DNA from: Paludibacteraceae bacterium
GTDB taxonomy: Bacteria; Bacteroidota; Bacteroidia; Bacteroidales; Paludibacteraceae
Direction of reading: 5' to 3'
Assembly: GCA_017461505.1 (NCBI GenBank)
Contig: JAFTXV010000007.1
Coordinates: 1 to 64,000, forward strand
DNA: 64,000 bases
Below, piece by piece: positions 45,046-54,320 of the stretch. Each line of letters starts with the position of its first letter. Position 1 is the first letter of the stretch. Both the position numbers and the translations under genes were made by a program. The notes under the pieces were generated by a model. The model was not told the origin of the DNA, made no database searches, and worked only from the letters and a program-made list of their open reading frames with translations.

Positions 45046-45130
45046 GACTACAGGGCGTAAGCCCGTCCTACAGGCACGAAGTGCCGACCTACAGGCGCTA
45101 GCGCCGATCTACAGCCCGCAGGGCGATCTA
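45046..45130. repeat. Four larger hairpin units at the end of the array
   Basis: CTACAG words alternate with GGGC-GTAA-GCCC (45053-45064), GGCAC-GAA-GTGCC (45073-45085), GGCGC-TA-GCGCC (45094-45105) and GCCC-GCA-GGGC (45114-45124). The tract touches the stop codon of the response regulator. Confidence 0.9.
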
Positions 45131-46297
45131 TTAAGCGAAGAGGTTCACATCGCTAGCGGTGATAGTGTCGCCGCCAAGGATGATGAGTCGCTCTATCACG
45201 TTACGCAGTTCGCGGATATTACCTGGCCAAGTTTTCTCTTGCAATGCGGTCACTGCAGCATGGTCAAAGGTCTTCACTTTCCATCCCTGCTCGTTGCATA
45301 TGAGTTCGGCAAAATGGTTCACCAGCAACGGTATATCCTCTTTGCGCTCATCTAGCGATGGCACATGAATAGGTATCACGTTCAGGCGGTGGAAGAGGTC
45401 CTCGCGGAAGCGTCCTTCGGCGATCTCCTTCTTGAGGTCCTTGTTGGTGGCAGCGAGTACGCGCACATTCACTTTGATGGGTTTGTCGCTACCCACGCGT
45501 GTGATCTCGTTCTCTTGCAATGCACGCAGCACTTTCGCTTGTGCAGAGAGACTCATGTCGCCTATCTCATCGAGGAAGAGTGTACCGCCATCGGCTTGCT
45601 CAAACTTACCTGCACGGTCTTTGATAGCACTCGTGAAACTACCCTTGGTGTGTCCAAAGAGTTCGCTCTCAATGAGTTCGCTAGGTATAGCTGCGCAGTT
45701 GACCTCTACCATAGGTTTCTTGGCGCGTGCACTGTTCTCGTGGATGAGGTGAGCGACGACCTCTTTACCTGTACCGTTGCTACCAGTGATCATCACTCGC
45801 GCTTCGGTAGGTGCTACCTTTTCTATTATCTCGCGCACGCGCTCGATGGCAGCACTCTCGCCCACCATCTTATTGCGGGCACCTATCTTCTTGCGCAGCA
45901 CCTTAGTCTCTTGTACAAGTGACTTATGCTCGAGTGCGCGTTGGGTGGTTACTAGCAGACGGTTGAGGTCAAGGGGCTTCACAATAAAGTCGTATGCACC
46001 ATTCTTAAGTGCCTCTACCGCAGTTTCTACGGTGCCGTGCCCAGATATCATCACCACAGGTACATCTTCTGCACCTTGTTCTTGGGTGGTCTTGCGGTAG
46101 GCCTGTAGCACCTCCATGCCGTCCATCTCTGGCATCTTGATATCGGTGTATATCAGGTCATACTTAGCAGAGAGTGCCATATCAAGACCTACACGTCCGT
46201 TCTCGGCTACCTCTACGGTATAGCCTTCAAACTCGAGTATCTCTTTGAGCGTATTGCGTATTGCGCGCTCATCATCTATTACCAATATTCTTGCCAT
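45131..46297 (-). CDS. NtrC-type sigma-54 response regulator lacking the HTH domain
   Basis: 388 aa from MARILVIDDERAIRNTLKE at 46297; the promoter lies just upstream, excluding the longer frame. Receiver domain 1-120 with phospho-acceptor Asp52 (YTDIKMPEMDG). AAA+ domain about 145-380 with Walker A GSNGTGKE and Walker B GGTLFLDEIGDM. The sigma-54 contact loop reads GSFTSA where the canonical form is GAFTGA. The protein stops right after the AAA+ lid (TASDVNLFA), with no Fis-type helix-turn-helix. The stop abuts the hairpin repeats. It may act from solution or through another protein. No sensor kinase is adjacent. Confidence 0.9.
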   Translation of the reverse strand: MARILVIDDERAIRNTLKEILEFEGYTVEVAENGRVGLDMALSAKYDLIYTDIKMPEMDGMEVLQAYRKTTQEQGAEDVPVVMISGHGTVETAVEALKNGAYDFIVKPLDLNRLLVTTQRALEHKSLVQETKVLRKKIGARNKMVGESAAIERVREIIEKVAPTEARVMITGSNGTGKEVVAHLIHENSARAKKPMVEVNCAAIPSELIESELFGHTKGSFTSAIKDRAGKFEQADGGTLFLDEIGDMSLSAQAKVLRALQENEITRVGSDKPIKVNVRVLAATNKDLKKEIAEGRFREDLFHRLNVIPIHVPSLDERKEDIPLLVNHFAELICNEQGWKVKTFDHAAVTALQEKTWPGNIRELRNVIERLIILGGDTITASDVNLFA

Positions 46298-46326
46298 GAT
46301 AGTTGGGGTATGTATAATATTCCGCG

Positions 46327-46357
46327 CAAAGTTACTGCTTTTTTCTGATATCTCCAA
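46327..46357 (-). promoter_or_regulatory. Promoter of the response regulator
   Basis: Minus strand TAACTTTG (46334-46327), 20 bp, TTG (46357-46355). AAGCAG precedes the -7 element, as in the trmO, tRNA-Phe and amylase promoters. Confidence 0.75.
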
Positions 46358-46393
46358 ATTTTTGATGAAATATACCATTTTTTGAAGTATGTC

Positions 46394-46502
46394 GGTTAAT
46401 GGCGGTGAAGATCGGTTAATGACGGTTAATGACGGTTAATGGCGGTGAAGATCGGTTAATGACGGTTAATGGCGGTGAAGATCGGTTAATGAGGGTGAAT
46501 GG
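46394..46502. repeat. 10-bp tandem repeat
   Basis: About eleven 10-bp units drawn from three words: GGTTAATGGC, GGTTAATGAC and GGTGAAGATC. The units stay strictly in 10-bp register, close to one DNA helical turn. They lie 35 bp upstream of the response-regulator -33 box. Confidence 0.85.
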
Positions 46503-46513
46503 ACGGAGATATA

Positions 46514-46545
46514 AAAAGAGCCGAGAAATTCTCGACTCTTTTGTT
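46514..46545 (+). terminator. Terminator-like hairpin
   Basis: AAGAG-C-CGAGA pairs with TCTCG-A-CTCTT, one mismatch, followed by TTGTTT. No gene on plus precedes it. Confidence 0.55.
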
Positions 46546-46547
46546 TA

Positions 46548-46602
46548 TCTACAGCCACTTTGTGGCGATCTACCATTTAGCCCAATCTACAGCGCAGCGA
46601 TC
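46548..46602. repeat. Hairpin mini-repeats
   Basis: ATCTACAG units around GCCAC-TTT-GTGGC (46554-46566) and GC-GCA-GC, with GATCTAC between. Same family as the 44776 array. Confidence 0.75.
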
Positions 46603-46714
46603 TACTCAGAATTGCTCAAAAGATACTTTTATCGTTAATTTCAGCATTTTTTACACCTTAAATTTGCTCAAACCAACTAAATTAGCTGCATTTCAGCAAT
46701 TTTTATGTTTAAAA

Positions 46715-46746
46715 TTTGCTCATATCAAAAAAAAACACTACTTTTG
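46715..46746 (+). promoter_or_regulatory. Strong promoter of a short non-coding unit
   Basis: TTTG (46715-46718), 20 bp, TACTTTTG (46739-46746). No annotated gene follows on plus. Confidence 0.75.
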
Positions 46747-46751
46747 CGGTC

Positions 46752-46922
46752 ATTAGACCGTTTGTTTTTTTCTCCTATGGAGTCTTACAAAATCAACATA
46801 GTCACATACTGCAAAATGAGATAACCATGGAGCAACTTTTTGGATGATAGTGTAGAGTGTAAGGTGTAAAGTGTAAAGGCTAGAATGTAAAAAATGAGTT
46901 GGATGGTGTCCAACTCATTTTT
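46752..46922 (+). ncRNA. Candidate small RNA or leader-peptide transcript, about 170 nt
   Basis: It is bounded by the promoter above and the perfect terminator at 46890-46922. An early hairpin CGGTC-ATTA-GACCG followed by a T-run (46748-46770) could attenuate it. It contains a 15-codon ORF (46777-46824, MESYKINIVTYCKMR) and a 6-codon ORF. A GTGTAAAGTGTAAAGG word repeat precedes the terminator. No RNA family is recognised. Confidence 0.5.
46890..46922. terminator. Strong bidirectional terminator
   Basis: AAAAATGAGTTGGA, loop TGGTG, TCCAACTCATTTTT, a perfect 14-bp stem. It also ends the giant gene on minus (stop at 46972). Confidence 0.92.
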
Positions 46923-46971
46923 CTTATCTTCGCCAATAGCCTATAACCTATAGCGAGGTTCTTGGGGCGGC

Positions 46972-49900
46972 TTACAACCTCTTTCCTTGTGCATCGAAGA
47001 CGCCCTCGGCGGTGCGGATGATGAGCTGGCCATCAATGAGGTACTTATTAACCGCTTCACCGTTATTCACCCCTTCACCGATATTCTCGAGTGATGTCAC
47101 TACATCCTTTTGTGGTTGGATATGGAGCGCAAAGCGATTTTCGGATGTGCCCTTTGGCAGGGTGACGATATAATCGCTCAATAGCAAGTTGGTACGAGTA
47201 TTGGTCTCGTAGTCAACGAGTTCTACCACCATGCCCTCTGTGCCGTCAGGCATACGGAAAGTATATTCTCCCTCGGCTGCAATCTGTACACCCACTGGCA
47301 CAAGTGCTTCTTCCATAGGCAGTGCGTTACCTGCCGCTTGGATACGATCGTTGGTGAGGGTGTAGATATTCGCACCGCTATTGATGATCTTCGTAAGGTC
47401 GAGGTTCATATCAAAGTCAGTGGTTGCACCTTCTTGCTGCAGTTGTACGAATGTCTGGTCAGCTTTCTCCTCGCCTTGAACCAATTCTAATCCAAGCACC
47501 ACCTTCTCTGGCAACTCACTCTCGCTATTGCGACGGGCTGCAAGTTGCTCAGGGATGCTAGAGTGCGCACTCCAACTGATAGTGCCCGCATATTGTACCA
47601 TATAACCATACATCGACTTGAAATCAGTAGGAGCAGCAGCACTCTTCACTTCATAACCAGCGTTGCTGAATAGAAACTCATAGTAGAAGTTCGCCTCAAC
47701 TTGATTAAATGTTGTGTTTACATCCGTCACTGTAATATCCTTAAAAGCAGGCACACCTATTAGGTTCCAGTTAGAGTCTGTTATCTTATGATTAATTGTA
47801 CCATAAGGTATATTGCACTGGTGCGCTGGCACCAACACATCTACCGATAAATTTTGTGAGATTGTGTTAACTGATTGACCAGATGGGAAATACAAACTTA
47901 CACTACTTACACCGTGGTTAAAAGTCACCTTATTCAGGTCTAGTACAAGTACGTAACCTACGCCAGCTTTTAGTGTTGTATTGACATCCGTAATATACTT
48001 CCAATAAGTGCCTGAATCTATAAATAATCCTTTTTCAGCGCGCTCTGCTCCATCGTAGTATTGCAAGATCCATGCATCTGCATACTCACCAAAACCAAAT
48101 ATATCGCTCACTTTCACATCAAATGGGAAGGATACCCAATAAATGCTCTGATCACGAGTTCGAGGCGTTTTCTCTATCCACTCTTTATCAAATGTCATTA
48201 CAGCATACACGGTATCTACCTTTGTCAAATTGCTCGTTAAATTCAATTGCGTTACAGCAACCGTTCCTTTACCATTCTCATAACCATGCTCACGAATCAC
48301 CATCATATTCGCGCCTAAGGCTCCTTCTGCTTGGGTATTTCCTGGCAACCATGCTACGATAAGGTGGTTGGTCTTGAAATCATAAGTAAGGCGGATATCA
48401 AACTCCATGTCTGCTGCATCACTTGCCAGCAAATTAATTTTGTCGTTGTCATCTACTCCTCCCTTGAAATATTGCAGATTGTCAGCGTACAATGCTGTCA
48501 AATTCACTTTGGTACTCTTAGTGGCGATTACATCTACTTGATAAATCCAGTTTTGTAAATCTTCAAATTTGATTCCAGTTACTACATTCTTACTAGAATT
48601 TTTTAATTCCTCAGCATCAGCCAATCGTAAGAATGTTTCCGCAGTTGCGTTAGTAGATCCCGCAATATATGCACGACGTATCTCATTGGTCTCCCAATCC
48701 CAACCAAAGCGCACGTTTGCACCATCCGTAGGTAAGTCACCGTCTGCATCTATCACAATTCGAGGATTGGCATCTTCGGGGTCGGCAGCCAAGGTATCGG
48801 AAATACAATCACCATAGTCATTGGCAATGGTATATCTCACATTCTTCGTTTTATTTGCAGCTTCTGCATCTGTTGCTACCCACTTACAGAAGTAGTGGCT
48901 AAATGGCTCATTATTATCTGCATAACTGCTATAGGTCATTTTATGACTATCACTGCGGAAATATGTCCAACCGTCCTTTGCCGATTTGGTACGGATATAG
49001 TAGTCTCCCTCATATGGTTTTATATCATCTGTGAGCACCTGAACACTATGTGTTGGATTATTGGTCTGTTGCAGTACAAAATTCCATACGCCAGTCTTTC
49101 CCACTGTAAATGCAATATCATCCGTTATCGTCTGCCACGTGCCCACGCCATCTACAAGTGTAGCACATCGTTGCAAAACTAGTCTTGGGGACTTGTCGCG
49201 ATGCACAAAGAAACTTACGGTATCTAATCTATCGCCTATTATGCACTTTTTAATCACGCGCTCGGGGTGGAAAGAACCGTCTTCCGAGTCTTGATATGCT
49301 AAACGATAATCGCCCACACTGAGAGGATAGGTGATTGTCAACTTCTGTAGCCCCGCGTCCCACGCGAATATATATTTTCCGTAATATGTAGTAGCAATAT
49401 TACAATGGTCACCACTACCGTTTGCAGAGGTCAGAGTCTGATCTCTTTCTGTAATGCTAAACGATTTGTTTCCATAGCGGGTAAGGATACTTGTACCCTG
49501 CATATGCGCTATTTTGAAATTCGCAGTTACATTGGAGTCTAATTCTACTTCTAATTGACCATCTACAAATCTGAATCGTTCTTGTGGTGTCTCCCAATCA
49601 CCATCTACACCGATAACATACCACTCTTCCTTTATAGCAAACGTTACGTTGATAGTTGTATTGTTACAAATGGTATTTTGTGTACCTACGCTTAAAGATG
49701 CTCCGTTGATTGTAGCCGTCTGAAGTTTGTATCCATTCTTTGGCGTAACTGTCACAATGACTTTTGTATCAAATGGAACTTTCTCACCATTAGTAATGAT
49801 TCTTCCAGTTGTAGTCTTTACAACCACGTCACCAAAATCAGGAGTAGTGTTTGTGATGATGATTGTAGGCAATTCTAACTTCGTCCACTTGCCAGAATAG

Positions 49901-52900
49901 TAGATATCCATTCCGTCATCATTCCCACCTGTCTCATTTTTACCCCATCTTTCTTCTTCAAGAGTGTAATAATTAGACCCATTATATAAATCTATCGTTT
50001 TCGATTCATTTAAATTGATATCCCAGTTATTATCGGAATTATCCTTTGGCATTCTAACAAAATTCACCTTATTATATAAATGAGCTGTTGGTACATCGCA
50101 GTAATATACTCCGTCTTCATCTGTGTTTAACATACTCATCCACTCATTATTGCTATCATTGAAGAAATATGCTGCAAAACGTGCCTCACGAAGCTTCCAG
50201 TTGGCATTTGGCTTGAGATAAATCTTCGTCAAATCATACAAGTTATTTCCATTAGTTGGCAACGTAAGGTCAGTTGTTCGATTCCACACATTATTTTGTG
50301 TATTTGTACTATTTGGTTTCATTCGCACAAACTGAAGTTGGCTATATCCTACAGGAACATCTGCTGTATAGTATTCATCATCGCAGGTTAGTTGTTCCAA
50401 ATCCACCCACCCATTATCTTGCTCACTTTTCCAATAGTATATCGCGAAACGTGCCTCAGCACTCTTCCATTGGGCATTTGGCTTGAGGAATACAGTCGTT
50501 GGTTTGAGGAATACTGCTTCAATCGTTGCATCGGCATCAATAGTACAAGTGTAGGTTAGGTCAGTAGAAACAACCACACCATTCTTCTTCCATTGTGAGA
50601 ATGCATTATTCGCGTCTGGAGTTGCAGTAAATGTCACGCTCGTTCCTGGCTTCACTTTTGCTGGAGAGGTCAGCACTCTGTCATCCGCAACAGCCCCTAC
50701 TGTACCACCATCACCAAAGAAAGTTAATGAAACCTTGTCTGAAGGATATTCAACGGATAAGGTATTCGTTTCAGAATTCCACGTAAATATATACTCACCA
50801 GCTTCTGTGGTGGTTATTTTACATTCTGCATTGTTCGCGCCATCTTTGTGTAAAGTTACAGAAGTTTTAGTCTCTGTTAGGAATTCACTCTCAAGACTAT
50901 TTCCTCTCCAGTCACCATTGTCTATGACTTTAAATTTATACTCCTTTTCTCCTGCCAAAGTAACAACTAGAGAATATGTCGTACTGCTTTCTGTCGCTTT
51001 CTTAAATTCTTGGTTCTCGTTCGCACTCCAATTATTAAACACTTCACCTACCAAATACACATCTGTAGGAAGTCCTTCGGTTGCGGTACCATTACTTATC
51101 CATTTTGCATAGAGAGTAGTAACGCTGCTATTTTTAATCCAATTTCCACTAGCATCGGTATAACCCGTTACACTCTTTAACCATTCTCCTGCTGCAGATA
51201 CCACTTGTACGCCTGCGCCCTCCTCTTGGGTGTAATAACCGCCAAAGGTGTAATCGGTGCGAGTAGGAGCGACGACTGGATTGACAGAGTAATTATTGTT
51301 TTGGTATTGTACCGTTGCACTGCTTGTTCCATTCGTACCATTTTGTTTTTCAAAATTGATGGTATATGTTGGGGTTTGACTTTGCCATTTTGCATAGAGG
51401 TTCACCGTTGCATTATTTGTAGTAGTGAGATTAGTAACCTCCGCTTCATCTCCATATTCCACCTCACCATCTGACGTAGTTGACCATCCTAAGAAAGCAT
51501 GTCCTTCGCGCGTGAAATTGTTGGTACTCAATGCTTTTTTCTCGTTATAATTAAATGGCTGATCATCCATTGTACCTGCTGTACCACCATTGGCATTGAA
51601 TTTTACGGAATAGGTATTGAGTGCAAAGTTAGCTTGTACAGTGGAAACTGCTGTTGGCTTAAATCTGGTAGAAGCAGCATTTGCATTTGTAAACGAACCG
51701 CTACCAGATTGGATTGTCCAGTTTGTAAAGTGGTAGCCCGTTTTGGGTGTTGCAGTAATAGCGCCACCAGTTACTTCGCTCATTTCGGTTTCTGTTGTAG
51801 GAGTAACTGTACCTTTGTTTATATCACTGGACGTGACAGTAACGATATAAGTTTTTTCTGTAAACTCTGCTTTCACAGTTACATCCTCATTCACAATGCA
51901 GGTGTAAGATGGATCAGTCGATAATGTGGTACTACTACCATTAGTCCACTTAGAGAAAGTGTAACCAGTATTTGCTTCTTGAGTAAATACAACACTTTTT
52001 CCTTTTAATACATAGTCGCCAGAAGTAATTGCAACTCCATCCACTTTGGCTGTAACAGTCTTACCACCCGTCCCCTTACTAAAGGTTACTTTACATAACT
52101 CTGTTGCAGTGTACCAGAGTTTATTCGTCGAAGGTTCCCACCAAATAACCACATCGGAGGATTTGTCAGAGGTATCTGTAAATTTTATTAAGCGATTCTC
52201 TACTATTTGGTCCCAATTACTTTTTTGGCATCCTAGTTCAATCGCGTTACTTTCTCCTATATGTGCTTCAAAGTTATGACCTGAACCATCTTCGTTTTTT
52301 GTAGTCCAGAACGGATATGTGCTAGTACCTGCTTTACCTTTACCCGTGTGGATAAAAAAGAATTGGTCTCTACCTCCATAAGACTCAGTTATCTGTGCAG
52401 ACAATTCCGCTACAGTCTTGCCTGTCTCAAGCTTATATCGCCCGTTACCCGCATAGGTGAAAGGATTGGTTGTAGACGCTCCATCGTTCCATTTTTGTTG
52501 GAATCGTCCGCCGATGTAATAAGGTTTAGCAGTAACAGTAACGGTACAAGTGGCGGTTTTATCAGCCTCGCAAGCATTAGAAACTGTGTAAGTGATAGTC
52601 GCCGTACCTGGACCTTTAGGTGTTACTGTTCCATTGTCAACAGTAGCCACATTTAGGTCGGAGGATGTCCATCTACCACCTGTAGTACCACTGGTTATAG
52701 TAATAGATCCATTTGAGCCACCTTCTTCTAAAGTGAGGGTAGATTTAGAAAGTACAGGTTGTACCAATGCGGGTGTAATGGTTATCTGCAATGTCTTTGC
52801 GCTGGAGGTAGCACCATAACAAACGCCTGCTTCTGTGATGATAGAGCGCACCCAATATGTAGTTGTGGCAATTGGGGAAACAGTGATTGAGGAATGACCA

Positions 52901-54249
52901 TTTTCTGCAGTAATGATGTTTTCCCCTACAGTACCTGTACCCCATTGTAGCGAACCAACTGAGATAGAGCCTCCTGCCGTCAGCGTCACATTCGTTCCGC
53001 TACATACGTCACCAGCTAATGCATTATCTCCAACTTTCGCTGTCAGTGACGTTGGTGTGGTAGGAGTTTGGGTACAGCCCGCCACCTTAAATGAAGCCGT
53101 TGCATTTGCATTATTGGCTGAAGGTGTAAATGTAGTGGTGGCATTACTTGCATTAGCCAAAGTACCGTTAGTTGCAGTCCATTTATCGAATTCATATCCG
53201 TCATTAGGTGTCGCCGTAATTGTCACTCCGCTACCTTGCGCTACCGTACCCGATGCTGGACTAACTGTACCACCTTCACCTGCCGTCGTAACTGTGTAGG
53301 AGTAGGTTTTAGGATTTATAGTCAGTGTTGCTGTATTACTACTTTTTACGCAGATAAATCCGTCACAGGAAATTGCAGCTATCTGATATTCACCTTCCGT
53401 TAACTCATCAACATCGTTCACATCAAAACCAATCCAACTATTTCCTCCATCAGTTGAGTAATAGTAATATAATGTATTTGCCCTTCCTGCGGATGATGTG
53501 TTGTTTACCGTTGCACTTATGCCAGAAGTTGCAGTTCCGACAGTAATAGCATATGCTGTTGTGCTAAACTCAGGAATCTTGCCACTAGTGACATTTATCT
53601 TATTACCATTGTTATTTGTTAAAGAGTATAGTGCTCCAGCTGCTGCATTGTTAGACATTTGTACGCCTTGCCATGTGCTGTTGTCTGAAATCCAATATTT
53701 TTGTCCGGCAGCCGCCCTAACAACGGTGCAATATGTAGAACTCAACTTCCAGCCAGCGTTGCCGTTTTTATAATCATTGGTATTAGTTTTGTTTAGATAT
53801 TTTGTTCCCCAGCCCCAAGTGTCGCCATAGTAGAACATAATATCATTGCCTGTTAGAATAGAACCCATTTCCTCTACCCAGATTGACGGATACCATTCAT
53901 TACTAGCCTGGTCAACACATATTCGTACTAATCCTGTTGCTCCAGTATATTTCCATTTATTATTATTGTAACCACCAGAAGCACCTTCTGTGTTTGCATT
54001 AATCACAGTATTGTTGTTATTTGGACCATAGTTATTACTTCCATTGTTGAGATAAAAAGTGGAATTAGTCGTCATCCATACATAGATACTATACTTACTA
54101 TCTTGTCCATAGTAGTTTTCTATCTTTGTTGTCTTACCATTGAGATAAAAGTGTGAATCTGATCCCCACGCACTGACGCTTGTAGCGAGTAGGATTAGAA
54201 TTAGGGTTAATGTTTTGAAAAAAGAAGAAAAAGTTTTCATTGTTTTCAT
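46972..54249 (-). CDS. Giant secreted multi-repeat protein with T9SS-type tail
   Basis: 2425 aa. A signal peptide follows (FFKTLTLILILLATSVSAWG). The ATG at 54249 is preferred because the duplicated leader ends there; an ATG nine bases on is possible. Modules: InlB-like divergent repeats (YTVTTAGEGGTVSPASGTVA, ATPNDGYEFDKW), a Big_2-like Ig domain, Listeria-Bacteroides repeats (VKFNANGGTAGTM, AFLGWSTTSDGE) and, near residues 1245-1400, two tandem beta modules (FLKPNAQWKSAEARFAIYYW). The C-terminus VFDAQGKRL resembles a sorting tail. It shares the tandem modules with the gene at 62100. Probably a surface adhesin or binding protein; no enzyme domain is visible. Confidence 0.9.
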   Translation of the reverse strand: MKTMKTFSSFFKTLTLILILLATSVSAWGSDSHFYLNGKTTKIENYYGQDSKYSIYVWMTTNSTFYLNNGSNNYGPNNNNTVINANTEGASGGYNNNKWKYTGATGLVRICVDQASNEWYPSIWVEEMGSILTGNDIMFYYGDTWGWGTKYLNKTNTNDYKNGNAGWKLSSTYCTVVRAAAGQKYWISDNSTWQGVQMSNNAAAGALYSLTNNNGNKINVTSGKIPEFSTTAYAITVGTATSGISATVNNTSSAGRANTLYYYYSTDGGNSWIGFDVNDVDELTEGEYQIAAISCDGFICVKSSNTATLTINPKTYSYTVTTAGEGGTVSPASGTVAQGSGVTITATPNDGYEFDKWTATNGTLANASNATTTFTPSANNANATASFKVAGCTQTPTTPTSLTAKVGDNALAGDVCSGTNVTLTAGGSISVGSLQWGTGTVGENIITAENGHSSITVSPIATTTYWVRSIITEAGVCYGATSSAKTLQITITPALVQPVLSKSTLTLEEGGSNGSITITSGTTGGRWTSSDLNVATVDNGTVTPKGPGTATITYTVSNACEADKTATCTVTVTAKPYYIGGRFQQKWNDGASTTNPFTYAGNGRYKLETGKTVAELSAQITESYGGRDQFFFIHTGKGKAGTSTYPFWTTKNEDGSGHNFEAHIGESNAIELGCQKSNWDQIVENRLIKFTDTSDKSSDVVIWWEPSTNKLWYTATELCKVTFSKGTGGKTVTAKVDGVAITSGDYVLKGKSVVFTQEANTGYTFSKWTNGSSTTLSTDPSYTCIVNEDVTVKAEFTEKTYIVTVTSSDINKGTVTPTTETEMSEVTGGAITATPKTGYHFTNWTIQSGSGSFTNANAASTRFKPTAVSTVQANFALNTYSVKFNANGGTAGTMDDQPFNYNEKKALSTNNFTREGHAFLGWSTTSDGEVEYGDEAEVTNLTTTNNATVNLYAKWQSQTPTYTINFEKQNGTNGTSSATVQYQNNNYSVNPVVAPTRTDYTFGGYYTQEEGAGVQVVSAAGEWLKSVTGYTDASGNWIKNSSVTTLYAKWISNGTATEGLPTDVYLVGEVFNNWSANENQEFKKATESSTTYSLVVTLAGEKEYKFKVIDNGDWRGNSLESEFLTETKTSVTLHKDGANNAECKITTTEAGEYIFTWNSETNTLSVEYPSDKVSLTFFGDGGTVGAVADDRVLTSPAKVKPGTSVTFTATPDANNAFSQWKKNGVVVSTDLTYTCTIDADATIEAVFLKPTTVFLKPNAQWKSAEARFAIYYWKSEQDNGWVDLEQLTCDDEYYTADVPVGYSQLQFVRMKPNSTNTQNNVWNRTTDLTLPTNGNNLYDLTKIYLKPNANWKLREARFAAYFFNDSNNEWMSMLNTDEDGVYYCDVPTAHLYNKVNFVRMPKDNSDNNWDINLNESKTIDLYNGSNYYTLEEERWGKNETGGNDDGMDIYYSGKWTKLELPTIIITNTTPDFGDVVVKTTTGRIITNGEKVPFDTKVIVTVTPKNGYKLQTATINGASLSVGTQNTICNNTTINVTFAIKEEWYVIGVDGDWETPQERFRFVDGQLEVELDSNVTANFKIAHMQGTSILTRYGNKSFSITERDQTLTSANGSGDHCNIATTYYGKYIFAWDAGLQKLTITYPLSVGDYRLAYQDSEDGSFHPERVIKKCIIGDRLDTVSFFVHRDKSPRLVLQRCATLVDGVGTWQTITDDIAFTVGKTGVWNFVLQQTNNPTHSVQVLTDDIKPYEGDYYIRTKSAKDGWTYFRSDSHKMTYSSYADNNEPFSHYFCKWVATDAEAANKTKNVRYTIANDYGDCISDTLAADPEDANPRIVIDADGDLPTDGANVRFGWDWETNEIRRAYIAGSTNATAETFLRLADAEELKNSSKNVVTGIKFEDLQNWIYQVDVIATKSTKVNLTALYADNLQYFKGGVDDNDKINLLASDAADMEFDIRLTYDFKTNHLIVAWLPGNTQAEGALGANMMVIREHGYENGKGTVAVTQLNLTSNLTKVDTVYAVMTFDKEWIEKTPRTRDQSIYWVSFPFDVKVSDIFGFGEYADAWILQYYDGAERAEKGLFIDSGTYWKYITDVNTTLKAGVGYVLVLDLNKVTFNHGVSSVSLYFPSGQSVNTISQNLSVDVLVPAHQCNIPYGTINHKITDSNWNLIGVPAFKDITVTDVNTTFNQVEANFYYEFLFSNAGYEVKSAAAPTDFKSMYGYMVQYAGTISWSAHSSIPEQLAARRNSESELPEKVVLGLELVQGEEKADQTFVQLQQEGATTDFDMNLDLTKIINSGANIYTLTNDRIQAAGNALPMEEALVPVGVQIAAEGEYTFRMPDGTEGMVVELVDYETNTRTNLLLSDYIVTLPKGTSENRFALHIQPQKDVVTSLENIGEGVNNGEAVNKYLIDGQLIIRTAEGVFDAQGKRL

Positions 54250-54307
54250 ATTGATTTTATTGTTTTATTCGTTTTTATTTTGTGAGCAGAGGTCAACCCA
54301 ATGACCT
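54250..54307 (-). promoter_or_regulatory. Conserved 5' leader of the giant gene
   Basis: On minus: hairpin AGGTCA-TTGGGT-TGACCT, then CTGCTCACAAAATAAAAACG, AATAAAACAATAAAATCAAT and the ATG. It matches the leader at 62037-62099 almost base for base. No promoter is visible directly upstream, so the unit may continue from the NTPase gene. Confidence 0.8.
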
Positions 54308-54320
54308 ATGCCCGAGGGGG

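Noticed and set aside
44746-45060. A stop-free frame reading as a (VDRFA)n protein on plus, and a (YSEAI)n protein on minus
   Set aside because: Both are translations of the 15-bp repeat array; no start signal, no conserved domain.
47000-54200. Many plus-strand ORFs of 60-140 codons opposite the giant gene
   Set aside because: Shadows of a repeat-rich coding sequence, with no domains or promoters.
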